From contig CALXMA010000006.1 in the NCBI GenBank assembly GCA_944389345.1, positions 1 through 47,028 on the forward strand: a stretch of 47,028 nucleotides of DNA, given 5' to 3'. The DNA comes from an uncultured Alphaproteobacteria bacterium. GTDB lineage: Bacteria > Pseudomonadota > Alphaproteobacteria > Rs-D84. This document shows positions 7,638 through 17,196 of this stretch, in pieces. The translations under genes were made by a program, and so were the position numbers. Numbering within the stretch: position 1 is the first letter of the stretch; every line of letters starts with the position of its first letter. The notes beneath the pieces are model-generated. The model made no database searches. It was not told the DNA's origin and saw only the letters and a program-made list of their open reading frames with translations.

Positions 7638-9176
7638 ATGTCTTTTGTTTCTATGCCCCGCCAAGATTTATTGTTATCCATAGATTCATTGGCCCAGGAA
7701 AAACAAATTGACCGTGAAATTGTGTTTGAATCACTGGAATCGGCCATTGCAAAAATAGCTAAGCATAAATATGGCGAAGAATTCAATATCACGGCGGAAA
7801 TAGACCGTAAAACCGGGGCAATTCATGTAAAGCGTTTGTTCGAAGTCATAGAATCCCCAGAATCACGGGGCGAAGAATATGATGGCAATACGATGCTGAC
7901 CGTGGACCAGGCGAAAAAATACGCCAAAAATCCCCAGGTTGGCGACACGGTCGAAGACCCATTGCCAGAACCAGAATTCGGACGTATGGCGTTCCAGACG
8001 GCTAAACAGATTATGACCGCGCGTGTTCGCGACGCGGAAAAGGGCCGCCAGTACGAAGAATTCAAAGACAATATTGGCGACATCGTCAGTGGTGTTGTTA
8101 AACGTATTGAGTTTGGCAATGTCTATGTTGACATCAATGGCAAGGCCGAAGGTTATATCAAAGGTACAGAATTAATCCCGGGTGAACGCTTGGGCATTGG
8201 CGACCGCGTGCGTGCATTGATTATGGACGTGGCGCGTTCTAATTCTGGTCCCCAGATATTTTTGACCCGCACACATCCGATGTTTATGGAAAAATTGTTT
8301 GTCCAAGAAGTTCCGGAAATCTACGAAGGAATTATTAAAATTAAATCTGTGGCGCGCGATCCCGGCAGTCATGCAAAAATTGCCGTCGAAACCCAGGATC
8401 CGTCCATTGATGCGGTTGGTATGACGGTCGGTATCAAAGGTACACGTATCCAGCCGGTTATCAATGAATGCCATGGTGAAAAGATTGACGTAATTCTGTA
8501 TTCCGAAGACCCGGCGGTGTTTATTGTTAACGCCATGCAACCGGCCAAGGTTGCCAAGATTATCGTCGACGAAGACACGCGCAGTGCCGATGTTGTCGTT
8601 AACGAAGATCAACAGTCTTTGGCAATTGGTCGTCGTGGCCAGAATGTTCGCTTGGCGTCCCAGTTAACAGGCTGGAAAATCGACGTCATGAACGAGGCCC
8701 AAGAACAAGAACGCCGTGCCAAGGAAGTCAAAGAAAAAACAGAATTGTTCATTGGTGCGCTGGACGTGGATGAAATGTTGGCGCATTTGCTGATTACCGA
8801 AGGTTTCCGTACAATCGAAGAAATTGCATTCGTTGACATCAGCGAACTGGAAGGCATCGAAGGTTTCAACGCCGAATTGGCAACAGAATTACAAAACCGG
8901 GCCAAGGCGTACCTGGAAAAACAAGAACAAGAATACAAAGACCAGGGCCACAAACTGGGTATGACGGACGATTTGTTAGACTTTGATTTTATCAAACGCC
9001 CGATTATAATGCAGTTGGGCAACGCAGGTATCAAATCATTGAATGAGTTGGCTGATTTGGCCACGGACGAATTGATTGAAATTCTGGGCGAAGACACGAT
9101 GAGTCCGCGTCTGGCCGGCCGTGTTATTATGAAGGCACGCGAATTGGCGTACGGCATAACACAGGGCGAAGAATAA
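7638..9176 (+). CDS. nusA: Transcription termination/antitermination factor NusA
   Basis: NusA binds RNA polymerase and nascent RNA, promoting pausing, termination and rRNA antitermination. The 512-aa product has the full domain order: N-terminal polymerase-binding domain (1-130), S1 domain (about 135-205, GDIVSGVVKRIEFGNVYVDI), two KH domains (about 205-355; GMTVGIKGTRIQ and SLAIGRRGQNVRLA), and two C-terminal helix-hairpin-helix repeats (about 370-512; LEGIEGFNAELATELQNRA), as in alphaproteobacteria. AGGAGA lies 8 nt before the ATG. infB follows after 18 nt. rimP, which usually precedes nusA, is not upstream. Confidence 0.97.
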   Translation: MSFVSMPRQDLLLSIDSLAQEKQIDREIVFESLESAIAKIAKHKYGEEFNITAEIDRKTGAIHVKRLFEVIESPESRGEEYDGNTMLTVDQAKKYAKNPQVGDTVEDPLPEPEFGRMAFQTAKQIMTARVRDAEKGRQYEEFKDNIGDIVSGVVKRIEFGNVYVDINGKAEGYIKGTELIPGERLGIGDRVRALIMDVARSNSGPQIFLTRTHPMFMEKLFVQEVPEIYEGIIKIKSVARDPGSHAKIAVETQDPSIDAVGMTVGIKGTRIQPVINECHGEKIDVILYSEDPAVFIVNAMQPAKVAKIIVDEDTRSADVVVNEDQQSLAIGRRGQNVRLASQLTGWKIDVMNEAQEQERRAKEVKEKTELFIGALDVDEMLAHLLITEGFRTIEEIAFVDISELEGIEGFNAELATELQNRAKAYLEKQEQEYKDQGHKLGMTDDLLDFDFIKRPIIMQLGNAGIKSLNELADLATDELIEILGEDTMSPRLAGRVIMKARELAYGITQGEE

Positions 9177-9194
9177 AAATAAACGGAGTATTTT

Positions 9195-11603
9195 ATGGCG
9201 ACATTAACACTGGGAAAATCTGTAACAATTGACGCGGTTCAAAGTAAAAAAGGCGATGCCGTATTTGTTGAACGTCGCCGTCGTGTTGTTGCACCTGGCA
9301 ACAAAGAACTGCGCGAAGAACCGGTTGCGCCGGCACAATCGCACAACGCGGCCGATGAAAAATTACGCGCTGTTCTTGAAGCCGCACGTGCCCGCGAAGA
9401 AGAACGCAAGGCCCGCGCCGCCGCCGAAGAGGCCCAGCGCAAAGCACGCGAGGCAGAAATCGAACGTGAAACACGTGAATACGAACAGGTCAAAGAACGT
9501 TTGTCTGCCCGTGAAACTGTCGCCGAAACCGCCCAGACAGACGCACCCGCGCCTGTGGAAAATGAAACCGCACCGGCCCAGAAAAAAACACACCAATCAC
9601 CGGTCGGACATTCCAGACAGAATAACAAAGATGATGACGAAGATGCGTCAATGTCTGGGCGTCCGTCTAAATTCAATGGTAAAAAAGAATTCAAAAAAAC
9701 CGGAAAAATATCTTTGCATGATATTGTTATCGGTGGTGATGATGACGATGAAGAAATCGGTCTGCGTGGCGCGAACCGTCGCCGGTCCGAAGCATCGCTG
9801 AAACGTTTTCGGGAAAAGGCCCGTGCCGTATTTTCGGCCCCGCAAAAGGTTGAACACGTTGTCAATCTGGGGGATACAATCACCGTCAAAGAATTGGCAA
9901 ATGCCATGGCGGAAAAGGTCGGCAATGTCATTAAAAAATTGATGGAAATGGGAATGATGGTGTCCCAGAATCAATCTATCGACGCCGACACTGCGGAATT
10001 AATTGCTGGTGAATTTGGCGCCCGGGTAAAGCGTGTTGTTGTAAAACCATACGCTGACCAGTTGGAACGCCAACCGGATCCTGCACACTTGCAACCGCGT
10101 CCACCGGTGGTGACGGTTGTGGGCCACGTTGACCATGGTAAAACATCATTGCTGGACGCGTTTCGTCATGCGAACGTTGTTGCCCGCGAAGCGGGTGGAA
10201 TAACCCAGCATATTTCCGCGTACGAGGTTAAAACAAAATCTGGTGCGATGATAACGTTCTTGGATACACCGGGACACGAAACATTTACCGCGATGCGTGC
10301 GCGTGGTGCACAAATGGCGGACATCGTTGTTTTGGTTGTCGCGGCGAATGATTCTATTATGCCCCAGACCATAGAAGCGATTAATCATATTCGCGCGGCC
10401 AACGTACCGTTTATCGTCGCGATTAACAAAATTGATTTACCCGAAGCCAACCCCCAGCGCGTTAAAAACGACCTGTTGCAACAAGAGGTCCAGGTTGAAG
10501 ACATGGGTGGTGATATCCAGTGTGTTGAAATTTCTGCAACAAAACACATTGGTTTGGATAAATTGGAAGACGCCATTTTATTACAGGCCGGTATTATGGA
10601 TTTGCGTGCCGACCCAGATATGCCCGCGGTTGCATACGTGGTCGAAGCCAAGATGGAACGCGGACTGGGCGCGACGGCCACCGTATTAATGCGCCAGGGC
10701 ACATTGCAAATTGGCGATGTGTTTGTTGTTGGTGAAACATACGGTCGTGTTCGTGGTCTGATAAATTCTGCGGGCGAACGTGTAAAGTCCGTTAAGCCGG
10801 GTCAACCTGTGGTTGTGCTGGGGTTAAATTCTGTGCCCAGTGCGGGTGATGAATTGCACGTCATGGAAACCGAGGCTCAAACCCGCGAAGTTGCCCAATA
10901 CCGTGCGCAAAAGGCCAAAGACCGTGCGAATGCGGTTAAACGTTCGTCGTTGCAAGAACTGTTTGCAAAACGCGACGAAACCAAGAAATTGGTCTTGCCG
11001 ATTGTTTTGCGTGCCGATGTCCAGGGCAGTGTAGAGGCCATCACTGATATGTTAAAAGACATCAATACAGATAAAGCGTCTGTGGAAATATTATCGTCTG
11101 GTGTTGGCCAAATTACCGAAGGTGATATCCGTTTGGCGTCCGCGTCTGGTGCGATTATAATTGCGTTTAACGTACGTGCCGATGCGACGGTCCGTGATAT
11201 GGCACGTGGCGCGGGTGTTGACATTCGTTATCACAGTGTTGTGTATCGTATTACGGATGAAATCAAAGAAATCTTGGCGGGTAAATTGGCGCCCGAACGC
11301 AAAGAAAACTTTATTGGATATGCGGACGTTATCGCATTGTTCACCGTGGGCAAGGGCACACGTGTTGCCGGTTGCCGTGTCAGCGAAGGCGTAATTAAAA
11401 AAGATGCATTTGTTCGTCTGTTGCGTAATAACGTTGTTATATACGACGGCAAAATTGGTGAATTGCGCCGTGAAAAAGACGAAGTCAAAGAAGTATCTGG
11501 CGCGGGTGTCGAATTCGGTATGTCGTTTGATAAATATAACGACCTGAAAGAAGGCGATCGTGTCGAATGTTACGAGGTTGAAGAAGTGCGTGCGAAATTA
11601 TAA
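9195..11603 (+). CDS. infB: Translation initiation factor IF-2
   Basis: IF-2 is the GTPase that brings initiator tRNA to the 30S subunit and promotes subunit joining. The 802-aa protein has a charged, partly coiled N-terminal region (about residues 55-180: long Ala/Arg/Glu helix, then an Asp run), an IF2_N domain (about 220-270), the G domain with G1 GHVDHGKT (residues 309-316), DTPGHETF (G3) and NKID (G4), and the IF-2 beta-barrel and C1/C2 domains ([15 protein letters not shown]). CGGAG precedes the ATG. ylxR, common between nusA and infB, is absent, and rbfA/truB do not follow: the operon ends in a terminator. Confidence 0.97.
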   Translation: MATLTLGKSVTIDAVQSKKGDAVFVERRRRVVAPGNKELREEPVAPAQSHNAADEKLRAVLEAARAREEERKARAAAEEAQRKAREAEIERETREYEQVKERLSARETVAETAQTDAPAPVENETAPAQKKTHQSPVGHSRQNNKDDDEDASMSGRPSKFNGKKEFKKTGKISLHDIVIGGDDDDEEIGLRGANRRRSEASLKRFREKARAVFSAPQKVEHVVNLGDTITVKELANAMAEKVGNVIKKLMEMGMMVSQNQSIDADTAELIAGEFGARVKRVVVKPYADQLERQPDPAHLQPRPPVVTVVGHVDHGKTSLLDAFRHANVVAREAGGITQHISAYEVKTKSGAMITFLDTPGHETFTAMRARGAQMADIVVLVVAANDSIMPQTIEAINHIRAANVPFIVAINKIDLPEANPQRVKNDLLQQEVQVEDMGGDIQCVEISATKHIGLDKLEDAILLQAGIMDLRADPDMPAVAYVVEAKMERGLGATATVLMRQGTLQIGDVFVVGETYGRVRGLINSAGERVKSVKPGQPVVVLGLNSVPSAGDELHVMETEAQTREVAQYRAQKAKDRANAVKRSSLQELFAKRDETKKLVLPIVLRADVQGSVEAITDMLKDINTDKASVEILSSGVGQITEGDIRLASASGAIIIAFNVRADATVRDMARGAGVDIRYHSVVYRITDEIKEILAGKLAPERKENFIGYADVIALFTVGKGTRVAGCRVSEGVIKKDAFVRLLRNNVVIYDGKIGELRREKDEVKEVSGAGVEFGMSFDKYNDLKEGDRVECYEVEEVRAKL

Positions 11604-11620
11604 TGCGCGCAACATAAAAA

Positions 11621-11653
11621 ACGCGCCGTGTTTTATCACGGCGTGTTTTTTTT
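11621..11653. terminator. Bidirectional terminator between infB and der
   Basis: ACGCGCCGTG (11621-11630) pairs with CACGGCGTG (11637-11645) across TTTTAT; a T-run follows to 11653 on the plus strand, and AAAAAA precedes at 11615-11621, giving U-runs both ways. It ends the nusA-infB and der transcripts, which converge here. Confidence 0.85.
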
Positions 11654-12998
11654 ATTTATCTTGCTTGTCATCGAATGGGTTGTCATCTTTTTTGTATTCT
11701 ATGACAATCGGTAAATGTTCCCAATGCAATGCGGACGCCAAACCGCGCCGTAAATATCTGGTATAAGATTCTGGAATATCCGACGCCCCACCAACATTAA
11801 TGGTGATTTTCATCGGATGTCGTCCCGTCTGGCGCGCAAATTTTATCTTCATCGGGCGTTTCAGGCGCGACATAGGTGGCTGGCGATCATCGACCAGTTT
11901 TTCAACAATACGATTAATCAAACTGGTTGGTGCGTCTGTATTAGACAAATCCCATTGTTCATACACACGCTTGAACATATTTTGTACACCTGTTCCGACC
12001 TGGGCCGAAATGGCCAAAATCATAGGCTTTATGATTTGATGAAAAGAATTAGTAAATTGATGTTTTAATTTTAACAATTTTTCATCGCGAACCTCTGGCG
12101 CGACCAAATCCCATTTGTTCAGTGCCACGCACAATATTTTCCCCGCATCATAAACACGCGATGCAATCCCCAGTGCCTGGTTTTCGATATCACCCGTACC
12201 GTCCACAACCAAAATAACCACGTCTGCCTTGTCTATCGCGTCCAGCGATTTTAATGCCGACAAAGTTTCCACGTCATCGTGCACACCGGCCTTGCGTCGC
12301 AGACCGGCCGTATCCATCAGAATAATATCGCGTCCATAGAAACGCGTGGGTATTTTTACGGTGTCGCGTGTAATCCCGGGTGCATCCATAACAATCTGAC
12401 GCTGGGTCCCCAATACACGATTTACCAACGTCGATTTACCAACGTTTGGTTGCCCCATAATCGCGATTTTTAATTTTTGCGGTGTTGTGGTGGGCGCGAC
12501 ATTATTTGTCGCGTCTGGGGCGATATTATCCAAGAATTCGAATATGGCATCGAACCCAGATTTGTGTTCTGCGGAAATCATCACAGGAGCCCCGAATCCC
12601 AATTTATAGAATTCATGAACATCGCCCAAACGACGACCAGATTCCGCCTTGTTCACCAACAGCAACACCGGCGCGCGTGTTTTTCTGCGCACCATTCGGG
12701 CCCATTCCATATCCGCCGGGGTTAATCCCACCCGTCCATCCACCACGAACAACACGGCATCAGACGCCCCAATTGCGTCCAACGCCATATTCGTAGAATC
12801 CAACGCGATTCCAGATTTGGCGTTTTCCAGACCCGCCGTATCAGATATTTCCCACGGCCGTCCCTTAACCATCCCGGAAACGGTGTCGCGCGTCACGCCC
12901 GGTCTGTCATGTACCAGTGCATCACGTGTCCCCGTCAGGGCATTAAACAGTGTCGATTTGCCCGTATTTGGGCGACCTGCGATTGTCAGTTTTAACAT
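11652..12998 (-). CDS. der: Ribosome-assembly GTPase Der (EngA)
   Basis: Der is the tandem-GTPase factor for 50S ribosome maturation. The 448-aa product has both G domains: GRPNTGKST near the N-terminus with DTAGLE, and GQPNVGKST near residue 190 with DTAGLRRKA and NKWD, followed by the C-terminal KH-like domain (RPMKIKFARQTGRHPMKITI). ATG 12998 matches the family start (MLKLTIAGRPN). A second ATG at 13010 is in frame and only 12 nt after the -10 box, so a near-leaderless start giving four extra residues is possible. In E. coli yfgM-bamB-der are contiguous; here YIP1 separates der from bamB. Confidence 0.95.
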   Translation of the reverse strand: MLKLTIAGRPNTGKSTLFNALTGTRDALVHDRPGVTRDTVSGMVKGRPWEISDTAGLENAKSGIALDSTNMALDAIGASDAVLFVVDGRVGLTPADMEWARMVRRKTRAPVLLLVNKAESGRRLGDVHEFYKLGFGAPVMISAEHKSGFDAIFEFLDNIAPDATNNVAPTTTPQKLKIAIMGQPNVGKSTLVNRVLGTQRQIVMDAPGITRDTVKIPTRFYGRDIILMDTAGLRRKAGVHDDVETLSALKSLDAIDKADVVILVVDGTGDIENQALGIASRVYDAGKILCVALNKWDLVAPEVRDEKLLKLKHQFTNSFHQIIKPMILAISAQVGTGVQNMFKRVYEQWDLSNTDAPTSLINRIVEKLVDDRQPPMSRLKRPMKIKFARQTGRHPMKITINVGGASDIPESYTRYLRRGLASALHWEHLPIVIEYKKDDNPFDDKQDK

Positions 12999-13022
12999 AA
13001 CTTTTTCCATTGATTTTTTTTC

Positions 13023-13050
13023 ATTATAAAGCAAAAATATAAATAATCAA
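13023..13050 (-). promoter_or_regulatory. Promoter of der
   Basis: Minus strand: TTGATT (13050-13045), a 16-nt spacer, consensus TATAAT (13028-13023). The -10 box is 12 nt before ATG 13010 and 24 nt before ATG 12998, so the leader is very short. The box lies within 41 bp of the divergent YIP1 start. Confidence 0.65.
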
Positions 13051-13063
13051 ATGGGGTGTAATT

Positions 13064-13660
13064 ATGATGAAGAAAATAAAGAAAGGTCTGAAACACATTC
13101 GTGATCTGTTAATTAATCCAAAGCGTTATTTTACAAAGATTGTCGCCGACGGAAATATGGAGGAGGCTATGTTAAAGGCCTTTATCTATGGTCTGATTGG
13201 CGGATGCTTGGTATTGATGTTGCGCCTGATTGGCGGTGCGACGATAACCATAGGGTCTGTGTTTACGGCGCTGATAATCGTTCCGGTTCTGGCGGTTGCA
13301 TTGCTGTTCGTCATGGGCGGTCTGATGATGCTGGTTTCGGAAATTACGGGCGGTGAACGCGACTGGGAAATCGCTATCAAGGGATTGGCGTCGGTGTTCT
13401 TTGTTTACCCGGTTGTGTTGGCGCTGAACGCGTTGGCGTTTAATTGTACGTCTATGTGGATTATCAGTTTGATTGTTGACGCGTATGTGTTGTTCTTGTT
13501 TTATAACATTGCGTTGTATTGTATGCGTGGTAAACGTGGCAACGTTATCATCGTTATTGCGATATTGGCGTTGTTCTTGATAACCGTATACGCCACAGAT
13601 TACCGCATAGGATGGTTTATGTTGAAAAATACCAGTGCAACATTACAGTGCTTGCTGTAA
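13064..13660 (+). CDS. YIP1-family integral membrane protein
   Basis: The 198-aa product begins with a basic amphipathic stretch and NPKRYFTKIVADGNMEEAML, typical of bacterial YIP1-domain proteins, followed by about five hydrophobic segments (roughly residues 40-60, 62-88, 105-125, 128-152 and 160-180). The function of bacterial YIP1 proteins is unknown. GGGG (13053-13056) serves as ribosome site for ATG 13064; a second ATG follows at 13067. It sits in reverse orientation inside the otherwise conserved yfgM-bamB-der set, closed by its own terminator. Confidence 0.75.
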   Translation: MMKKIKKGLKHIRDLLINPKRYFTKIVADGNMEEAMLKAFIYGLIGGCLVLMLRLIGGATITIGSVFTALIIVPVLAVALLFVMGGLMMLVSEITGGERDWEIAIKGLASVFFVYPVVLALNALAFNCTSMWIISLIVDAYVLFLFYNIALYCMRGKRGNVIIVIAILALFLITVYATDYRIGWFMLKNTSATLQCLL

Positions 13661-13683
13661 ACAAATTTGTGATTTATGTAAAT

Positions 13684-13712
13684 GAAACGTCCCAATTGGG
13701 ACGTTTCTTTAT
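13684..13712. terminator. Bidirectional terminator between YIP1 and bamB genes
   Basis: A perfect palindrome, GAAACGTCCC / GGGACGTTTC with AATT in the centre (13684-13707), is followed by TTT and preceded by AA. It serves the converging plus and minus transcripts; the U-runs are short. Confidence 0.7.
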
Positions 13713-14437
13713 TTGATTATTTCGCCGTTCACGGCGTTAATTTTTTGCCTGCCAACGGTTATGATTTTATTTTCATAAGATGGCGATTTTTGTTGTTCGA
13801 TTTCCGTCCGCCAATAAACCGCGCCATCAGATGTGCGTAACGCATACAGGTATCCATCTGTTGCAACAACGAATATCGCGTCGCCCGCGATAATAAACGG
13901 CATGGCCGTGCCGATTTTTGTACACCATGACTTTTCACCACTGATGGCGTTGATGCGACAGAATGCATCGCCCACACCACCGGCATACACGGCGCCGTCT
14001 TTGATGACCAATGGCGCCACAATATCCACGACCGATGCCCCACCGGTCATATTACTGGGGCGAAACACGTCGGCAATCCACGCCACCTGACGGGATCTAG
14101 GGGCAACTTTGACAACTTCGCCCGTGGTCAGACCGGCATATACATACCCACTATGACACACGGGATTTGCGCCCCCCGCCACAGAATTACTGGTTGGAAA
14201 ACCTGTGAAAATCTTGCGTTCGCCGTCCCATATAACATTTGCACTGTCCCGGGTATATGGGCATTCGACATCGGGCATACTGAACGCCACATCCGGCAGA
14301 TTATCAATGTCGCGCCCCATGATGCTTACATCGCCTGTTTCGAACACGGGCACACGCACACCCGGCAGTATGGGGTCATGTTCTGAACACGCCCCTAACA
14401 ACAGCAGACACGTTGTAATAACGGCAAACTTGCGCAT
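13709..14437 (-). CDS. bamB: Short BamB-like PQQ-propeller lipoprotein
   Basis: BamB is the propeller lipoprotein of the outer-membrane protein assembly complex. This 242-aa protein has a lipoprotein signal (lipobox LLGAC, C17) and propeller-blade repeats: VYAGLTTGEVVKV, AVYAGGVGDAFCRINAISGE, AIFVVATDGYLYALRTSDGA. E. coli BamB has eight blades and about 390 aa; this one has room for only four or five. The gene order yfgM-bamB-der supports the identification over another PQQ-repeat protein. A run of seven G precedes the ATG. The YfgM-like gene ends 24 nt upstream. Confidence 0.75.
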   Translation of the reverse strand: MRKFAVITTCLLLLGACSEHDPILPGVRVPVFETGDVSIMGRDIDNLPDVAFSMPDVECPYTRDSANVIWDGERKIFTGFPTSNSVAGGANPVCHSGYVYAGLTTGEVVKVAPRSRQVAWIADVFRPSNMTGGASVVDIVAPLVIKDGAVYAGGVGDAFCRINAISGEKSWCTKIGTAMPFIIAGDAIFVVATDGYLYALRTSDGAVYWRTEIEQQKSPSYENKIITVGRQKINAVNGEIIK

Positions 14438-14461
14438 AATTAATTCCCCCCCTTTGGGTTG

Positions 14462-15112
14462 TTATCTTAATGCCTGGGCGGTGGCAGAAATGACCGCAGG
14501 TGCATCCGCATCATTTATAATTTCGTCCAGATATTCATTCGCCTTGGTGCGATTACCATCGGCCAGATACTTTTGCGCCACCAATAACTGTGCGTTATAA
14601 AAATACGGTGATTTTTTCGTGTTTAATGGTTCCAGGTAATCTGCAACCTCGTCCGCGGTCATATCGTCCCCGCGCAACCCGACGATATGCAGACGTGCCA
14701 AATCGCGAAAATCGCGTGATTCGCCATCATTGGCCAGTTGTTCTAATTTTTCTATATCGTTATCAAACATATACGCCTGGAACAGGGCCAAATCCGCGGT
14801 TGCGCCATTGGTATTCGCGGCCACAGACGCCAACAAATTCGCATCCAGTTTTTGTACCGCCATTTCATAGTTTTCCGCAATGGCCAATTTGTTGGCACGA
14901 TGTGTCCGCACCCCAATGATAATTGCGGTTGTCGCAATCAGCACGATTAACACGCCTGCGATAATCTGGCGAGAGTATTTTTTAATAAAAGCCTGTGTTT
15001 TTTCGTTATTAACTTCTTCCCACACTTCGCGGTACAGCGCGTCTTCTGCGTATTCTTCGCGTGTTTTTTTATGTGGTTGCAATTTTTTATTTCTTTCCAA
15101 TATAGACGCCAT
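14462..15112 (-). CDS. YfgM-like TPR membrane protein
   Basis: The 216-aa protein has a basic cytoplasmic N-terminus, one membrane anchor (about residues 49-68, RQIIAGVLIVLIATTAIIIG) and a helical TPR-like periplasmic region (about 75-216), the layout of the YfgM/TPR_21 family. YfgM is an ancillary SecYEG partner and periplasmic chaperone in E. coli. Context agrees: it precedes bamB, as in enterobacteria. AGGAG lies at proper distance from ATG 15112. The gene is divergent from rpoH across 68 bp. Confidence 0.8.
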   Translation of the reverse strand: MASILERNKKLQPHKKTREEYAEDALYREVWEEVNNEKTQAFIKKYSRQIIAGVLIVLIATTAIIIGVRTHRANKLAIAENYEMAVQKLDANLLASVAANTNGATADLALFQAYMFDNDIEKLEQLANDGESRDFRDLARLHIVGLRGDDMTADEVADYLEPLNTKKSPYFYNAQLLVAQKYLADGNRTKANEYLDEIINDADAPAVISATAQALR

Positions 15113-15143
15113 TTGAAAAATCTCCTGTGATTGCTATGGTGGC

Positions 15144-15171
15144 TTGATAAATCTTAATTTATTGCTATACT
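15144..15171 (+). promoter_or_regulatory. Sigma-70 promoter of rpoH
   Basis: TTGATA (15144-15149), 16-nt spacer, TATACT (15166-15171). The ATG of rpoH is only 9 nt further, so the message has no room for a Shine-Dalgarno leader. This differs from E. coli rpoH, whose leader and early coding RNA form a thermosensor. Confidence 0.7.
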
Positions 15172-15180
15172 ATAAAAGTT

Positions 15181-16116
15181 ATGAAAAAGCAAATCAAGAA
15201 CGCTTTGCCGGTTGTACAAAATCAGAGCCTGGTTTCGGCCCGCGGGGTCAACGATGATACCAGTCTGGACCAGTACATTCAAAACGTCAGAAAGATTCCT
15301 ATGCTGACGGCCAGTGAAGAATATGAATACGCCAAACGGTGGACAGAAACGGGTGATATGGCGGCCGCGGAAAAACTGGTGGCCAGTCATTTGAACATGG
15401 TTGTGTCTGTTGCACATAAATTTCGCCAGTATGGCATCCCGCTGGGCGAACTGATTGCCAGTGGTAATATGGGCCTGATGCAGGCGGTCCAGAAATTTGA
15501 CCCGGACAAGGGATTTCGTTTTTCCACATACGCAATGTTTTGGATCAAGGCGGAAATGTACGACACGATATTGAACAATTGGTCGTTGGTCAAAATTGGC
15601 ACATCTGCCAATCAAAAGCGTGTGTTTTTTAATCTGGCGCGTGCGCGTCGTGCGTTGGGTATATCGGGCAATACACTGACGGATAAACAGACCCAAGAAA
15701 TTGCCGATTACCTGAATGTGCCAGAAAACGATGTCCGTCGTATGTCGACCCGAATGTCTGCGCGCGACGTATCATTGAACGCGCCCCAGCGTTCTGATGA
15801 CAACGCCCAAGATATTCTGTCAAATATGCCAGACGAAAAAAACAATCTGGAATCGGACATAGAACAAATGGAATTTCGCCGTCGCGGGTATGAATTACTG
15901 CGGAAAAATCTGGAAAAGTTGCCGGAACGCGACCGGGAAATTTTGCGCGCGCGCAGATTATCAGACCCCGTGGCGACATTGGAATCTTTGTCCCAGAAAT
16001 ATGGTATTTCGCGTGAACGCGTACGTCAGATAGAAGAACGTGCGTACAAAAAATTGCGCGATGCGGTTTTACATGATGCGGGCGAAAATAAATCCCCCTT
16101 GCTGACCAAGGATTAA
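15181..16116 (+). CDS. rpoH: Heat-shock sigma factor RpoH (sigma-32)
   Basis: RpoH directs RNA polymerase to heat-shock promoters. The 311-aa protein has sigma region 2 (HLNMVVSVAHKFRQYGIPLG, then GNMGLMQAVQKFDPDKGFRF and STYAMFWIKAEM), the RpoH-type box (NQKRVFFNLARAR), and region 4.2 (LESLSQKYGISRERVRQIEE). It lacks region 1.1, which separates it from RpoD. It starts at ATG 15181 with a predicted leaderless message. The porin gene follows after 4 nt with AAGGA as ribosome site, so the porin may be co-transcribed with the sigma factor. Confidence 0.95.
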   Translation: MKKQIKNALPVVQNQSLVSARGVNDDTSLDQYIQNVRKIPMLTASEEYEYAKRWTETGDMAAAEKLVASHLNMVVSVAHKFRQYGIPLGELIASGNMGLMQAVQKFDPDKGFRFSTYAMFWIKAEMYDTILNNWSLVKIGTSANQKRVFFNLARARRALGISGNTLTDKQTQEIADYLNVPENDVRRMSTRMSARDVSLNAPQRSDDNAQDILSNMPDEKNNLESDIEQMEFRRRGYELLRKNLEKLPERDREILRARRLSDPVATLESLSQKYGISRERVRQIEERAYKKLRDAVLHDAGENKSPLLTKD

Positions 16117-16120
16117 TGTT

Positions 16121-17149
16121 ATGAACTTACAAAAAACTGTGTACACAATATTACTGGCGACAATTGCTGTGGCGCCATGCGGGGCGTATGCGCTGGATTA
16201 CAATGTCGGACGGGTTGGATTCAAATTGACGGGGTATGGCACGGCCGGCATACTGGAACCAGATTTCAATACACCTGATTTCGTCGGCGATTGGCGTGTG
16301 CGTGGTGAAATGGATGTGCGCGCATCTGATGATAATAAATTGGGATTGGTTTATGCGCTGGATGCGTCCGCGATTGACGAAGATAAATGGATGCGCGAAG
16401 CGTTTGCGTACTGGCAAAACCGTAATCTGGGGCGTATGGAAATCGGTTTTACGGATTCTATTGCGCGAAAACTGGGGGTTGGATTACCAGACGTTGGCGG
16501 TTTGCGCGTAAATGATAAACCACTGTTTTATAAAAAGATTCATCCATCGGGTCCGGTAATATCTGATACGACACTGACGACGGGGCGTGGTGGTTTGCGA
16601 ATGAATTTGGCGACAATGCCGATTGGCATGGCGCAATATGGTCTGTCTGTGGTTGGGCTAACAGACGATTTTGACTATGCGGTCGATGCGGGATTAAAAA
16701 TTCGTCGCCCATCGGGCAAGGTTAAAACCGCATACTCGTTTGGCGCATCATTTATGTCGCGCCCAGATGGGTATCGCACAGACGCATATACACCGCGCGT
16801 CTATGCGGATTGGCGCGCCCAGGTTTCTGGCGGAATGAATTTACAGTACAACAGTTGGATGTGGGGATTGACGGCGCGTCTGGTATACGATGAAAATCCA
16901 ATTGGACCGATTTCGGACGGTCTGGCCGTTGGCACGGGGGTCAGTTATGATATTTTGAATTACAGTATATCCGCAACGTATATTTTGTCGGATACGGGCG
17001 TATGGAACCACGACGTTGATGATTACATAGACCACACGGCAATCGCATCGTTCAGATATAAATACAGTGAAAATGTAGATTGTTGGGTGTCATTGGGCAT
17101 AACAACAGAAACGCCATTTTTGGCGGCGGGATTACGTCTGACGTTTTAA
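16121..17149 (+). CDS. Outer-membrane porin-like beta-barrel protein
   Basis: The 342-aa product has a signal peptide (about 24 aa, ending in CGAYA before LDY), then porin-type sequence: FKLTGYGTAGI, then alternating hydrophobic strands with GYxWG- and RxYADW-like turns, ending in AGLRLTF with the terminal Phe needed for BAM insertion. It resembles general gram-negative porins (Porin_4 type); substrate unknown. It lies 4 nt after rpoH and is followed by a strong terminator, so an rpoH-porin transcription unit is likely. Confidence 0.75.
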   Translation: MNLQKTVYTILLATIAVAPCGAYALDYNVGRVGFKLTGYGTAGILEPDFNTPDFVGDWRVRGEMDVRASDDNKLGLVYALDASAIDEDKWMREAFAYWQNRNLGRMEIGFTDSIARKLGVGLPDVGGLRVNDKPLFYKKIHPSGPVISDTTLTTGRGGLRMNLATMPIGMAQYGLSVVGLTDDFDYAVDAGLKIRRPSGKVKTAYSFGASFMSRPDGYRTDAYTPRVYADWRAQVSGGMNLQYNSWMWGLTARLVYDENPIGPISDGLAVGTGVSYDILNYSISATYILSDTGVWNHDVDDYIDHTAIASFRYKYSENVDCWVSLGITTETPFLAAGLRLTF

Positions 17150-17163
17150 TGAAATTGCACATA

Positions 17164-17196
17164 AAAAATCCCCCATTTGGGGGATTTTTATTTTTT
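17164..17196. terminator. Bidirectional terminator between porin and LpoB-like genes
   Basis: AAAAATCCCCC / GGGGGATTTTT with an ATTT loop (17164-17189) and flanking U-runs on both strands (plus-strand T to 17198). It serves the converging rpoH-porin and LpoB transcripts. Confidence 0.9.

Noticed and set aside
9239-9931. 230-aa minus-strand open frame within infB
   Set aside because: Arg/Ser-rich shadow of the Ala/Glu/Arg N-terminal part of IF-2, which is clearly coding.
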